DNA of 64,000 bases, from positions 25,804,400 through 25,868,399 of the forward strand of contig NW_020312785.1 in the NCBI RefSeq assembly GCF_003265705.1, written 5' to 3'. Made by a program: the position numbers and the translations under genes. Positions 62,365-64,000 of this stretch are shown here, one piece after another (position 1 is the first letter of the stretch; the number at the start of each line of letters is the position of its first letter). The notes under the pieces were generated by a model. It did not search any database. It saw only the letters and a list, made by a program, of their open reading frames with translations, and was not told where the DNA came from. This DNA comes from Callorhinus ursinus (lineage: Eukaryota; Chordata; Mammalia; Carnivora; Otariidae).

Positions 62365-64000
62365 AGAAGACTTAAGATTCAGTGAAGATGCTTTATAGGA
62401 AAAGTAACAATCTTCTTTTAGTGAAAATGATTTGCCTTCAGTAGGACCCAGTCACAGGCTAGCAGCTGTGGCTAGACCTCAGCCGAATAAAGGTTTCAAG
62501 TACAAAAGCCCAGAAGCCACTGAGTAACAGTAGAGGGTTTTGTCTGTTTGTTTTGTTTTGATTGGATTTTGCTTGTTTTTGTTAAGGCTCATTATACCTA
62601 TAAGATTGGTTGTAGGAACATGGAATTTGGGATCTAAAGTAATTGGTAACCCAAGGATAGAACTCGTCTTACTGTTATCTGGACACTTCCCAAGATTATG
62701 GCCTGCCAGTCAAGTTTGGCCACTAATTGGGTATCTTGGGATGAAGATTTTAACAAAATTCCAAGTATAGAATGCATTTCCTCCAATATCCAAAGAGGTG
62801 AAACAATTGGTAGGCTTCCTTCTTTACAATAGGAGACAGAAAAGCCAGCAAATTATTCTTAATAGGCCATGAAATGTCTGTAAAGACTGTGGTTCAGTTA
62901 GCCCCGAAGGTCAGCTGTGTGGCAGAGCCTTGGAGTCTGTCCTAATTTAAGGTCCCACTCATGTTTACTCGCTTGTGTTTGGACACCATGTTACATAATA
63001 CAACACTGCACGGTGGGGACTACTAACAAAATATCATCAATATTCTAGAATGTTAGAAATCTACACTGTACTTGAGTTTGTCCTATTCCTGATGACACTT
63101 CCCAGGAAGGCTTGGGTGAATAAAAACATACTGTGTTACTTGTCAAGTAATGATGAACTGATTTAGGGGGCTTTTTAGTTAAGAAATATGGAAGAGAGGG
63201 CATTAGCAATGCCCAGGGTTACATACACAATATCCCTGGCGACAGCTATTTAGTCACTGTAATGAAATGCTGCATTACAAGAACAACAGCTCCTTCTTTA
63301 TACACCTCAACACTCCATAGTAAGTCTCCAAGTACTAGTGACTTTTATTGACTTTTCACTGGCTAGAATGGGAACTTGTTTTATAGCCTCCAATGATGCT
63401 TGGATGAGGAGAGAAAAATTTGCTCCTTCTTGTGAAAGGGGACATTATTTCAATGTCACAACCTTGGCAGGCTTTAAGCTTACAAGGAGTTCTGAGCCAT
63501 GCATTCCAATACTTGAGAAGCCACCAACAAGAGTCATAATGAATGTATCTGATCAGTAGGTCCAGACACCCGTGCACTCATAATATCCATATTAATTAAA
63601 GGTAGGATAACACAGAAGAATAAGCATAGTCCAGAACCCCTTTCTCTGTCAAGGCCCTCCCCTCAACAAAATGATTAACAACTAGTAAGAATGAGATTCC
63701 CTCAAATTTCCTTAAATCCAATAATCCGCGTTTTCACATTAATGCACTGAGTTGTTTACATTTTTCACTGCACAAGTAGCCAAATGAATTCCAGGTATTG
63801 ATATCTGTCGATGCATTTCTGAGCAGCCCCTAGCTTGTTTCCTCCCAAGTACTTGTATTCTCTAGAAGTCTCTGCCTTTCCTTCCCCAGAGTATTAGTTT
63901 TTATAATATTCTTAAAAATCTCTTTTTGGCCCCTTCATCTTCAAACACAGCCACTGGCCCCATCTCGGGTCCCCTCTGTAATTCTATCAATCCTCTGGCC
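62365..64000. other. Gene-free interval to window end
   Basis: The DNA is unique-looking or an old unassigned repeat. Overlapping opposite-strand frames at 63338-63577 (73 codons each) show no family features. No gene is supported. Confidence 0.4.

Noticed and set aside
59640..63600. Degraded ERV internal region
   Set aside because: The texture suggested it, but I could find no gag, pol or env motif in any frame, so I left it unassigned.

Overview
This window is nuclear DNA of a carnivoran mammal. It contains many tRNA-derived CAN SINEs, which are a carnivore hallmark. They share a 'gcctgggtggctcagt' head, a CT-rich middle and an AAATAAA-type tail. The youngest copies carry either a 'ctgaccctc' body or a 'tcccactccccctgcttgtgttcc' body. 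To my eye these match non-canid caniforms (bear, seal or mustelid group) better than dog or cat, but that placement is inference. The sequence is AT-rich, low in CpG and almost without coding content. It reads as a gene desert or a very long intron.

Two processed gene copies can be recognised, both on the + strand. The first (27.8-28.2 kb) is a dead RPL35A retrocopy with a frameshift, two in-frame stops and a perfect 18-bp target duplication. The second (46.9-48.2 kb) is a full-length UBE2N (UBC13) retrocopy with 5' UTR, an uninterrupted 152-codon frame, 3' UTR, poly(A) and a 15-bp target duplication. It keeps the catalytic cysteine. It differs from the UBE2N protein I know at four residues, two of them on the surface that binds RING/U-box E3 ligases. 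No other convincing protein-coding gene is present. One isolated exon-like segment (8707-8800) has good splice signals on both sides.

Region by region: 0-1.1 kb is an antisense L1 3' end holding a SINE. 1.1-12 kb has three MaLR-type LTRs (2.5, 4.7 and 8.2 kb), a SINE and old degraded repeats. 12-15 kb is low in repeats, with a (CA)n tract, homeodomain-type motif clusters, and a 31-bp direct repeat whose copies lie 1.3 kb apart. 15-24 kb holds MIR fragments, a SINE and a broken antisense L1 (19.6-21.6 kb). 24-40 kb has seven SINEs, the RPL35A copy, an old composite repeat and nested L1 3' ends (33.4-34.7 kb). 40-44.5 kb is nearly repeat-free and is the best place for conserved non-coding DNA. 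44.5-45.2 kb looks like a solo LTR with a 4-bp target duplication. 46-48.2 kb has a SINE and the UBE2N copy. 52.6-57.9 kb holds a probable LTR and a dense block of LINE fragments in both orientations. 58-64 kb is mostly unassigned apart from two SINEs.

The genes do not work together as a system. The layout records successive LINE-driven insertions: SINEs and mRNA retrocopies with A-rich tails and 9-20 bp target duplications. Family names come from remembered consensus sequences, so element edges are approximate unless a target duplication is quoted.
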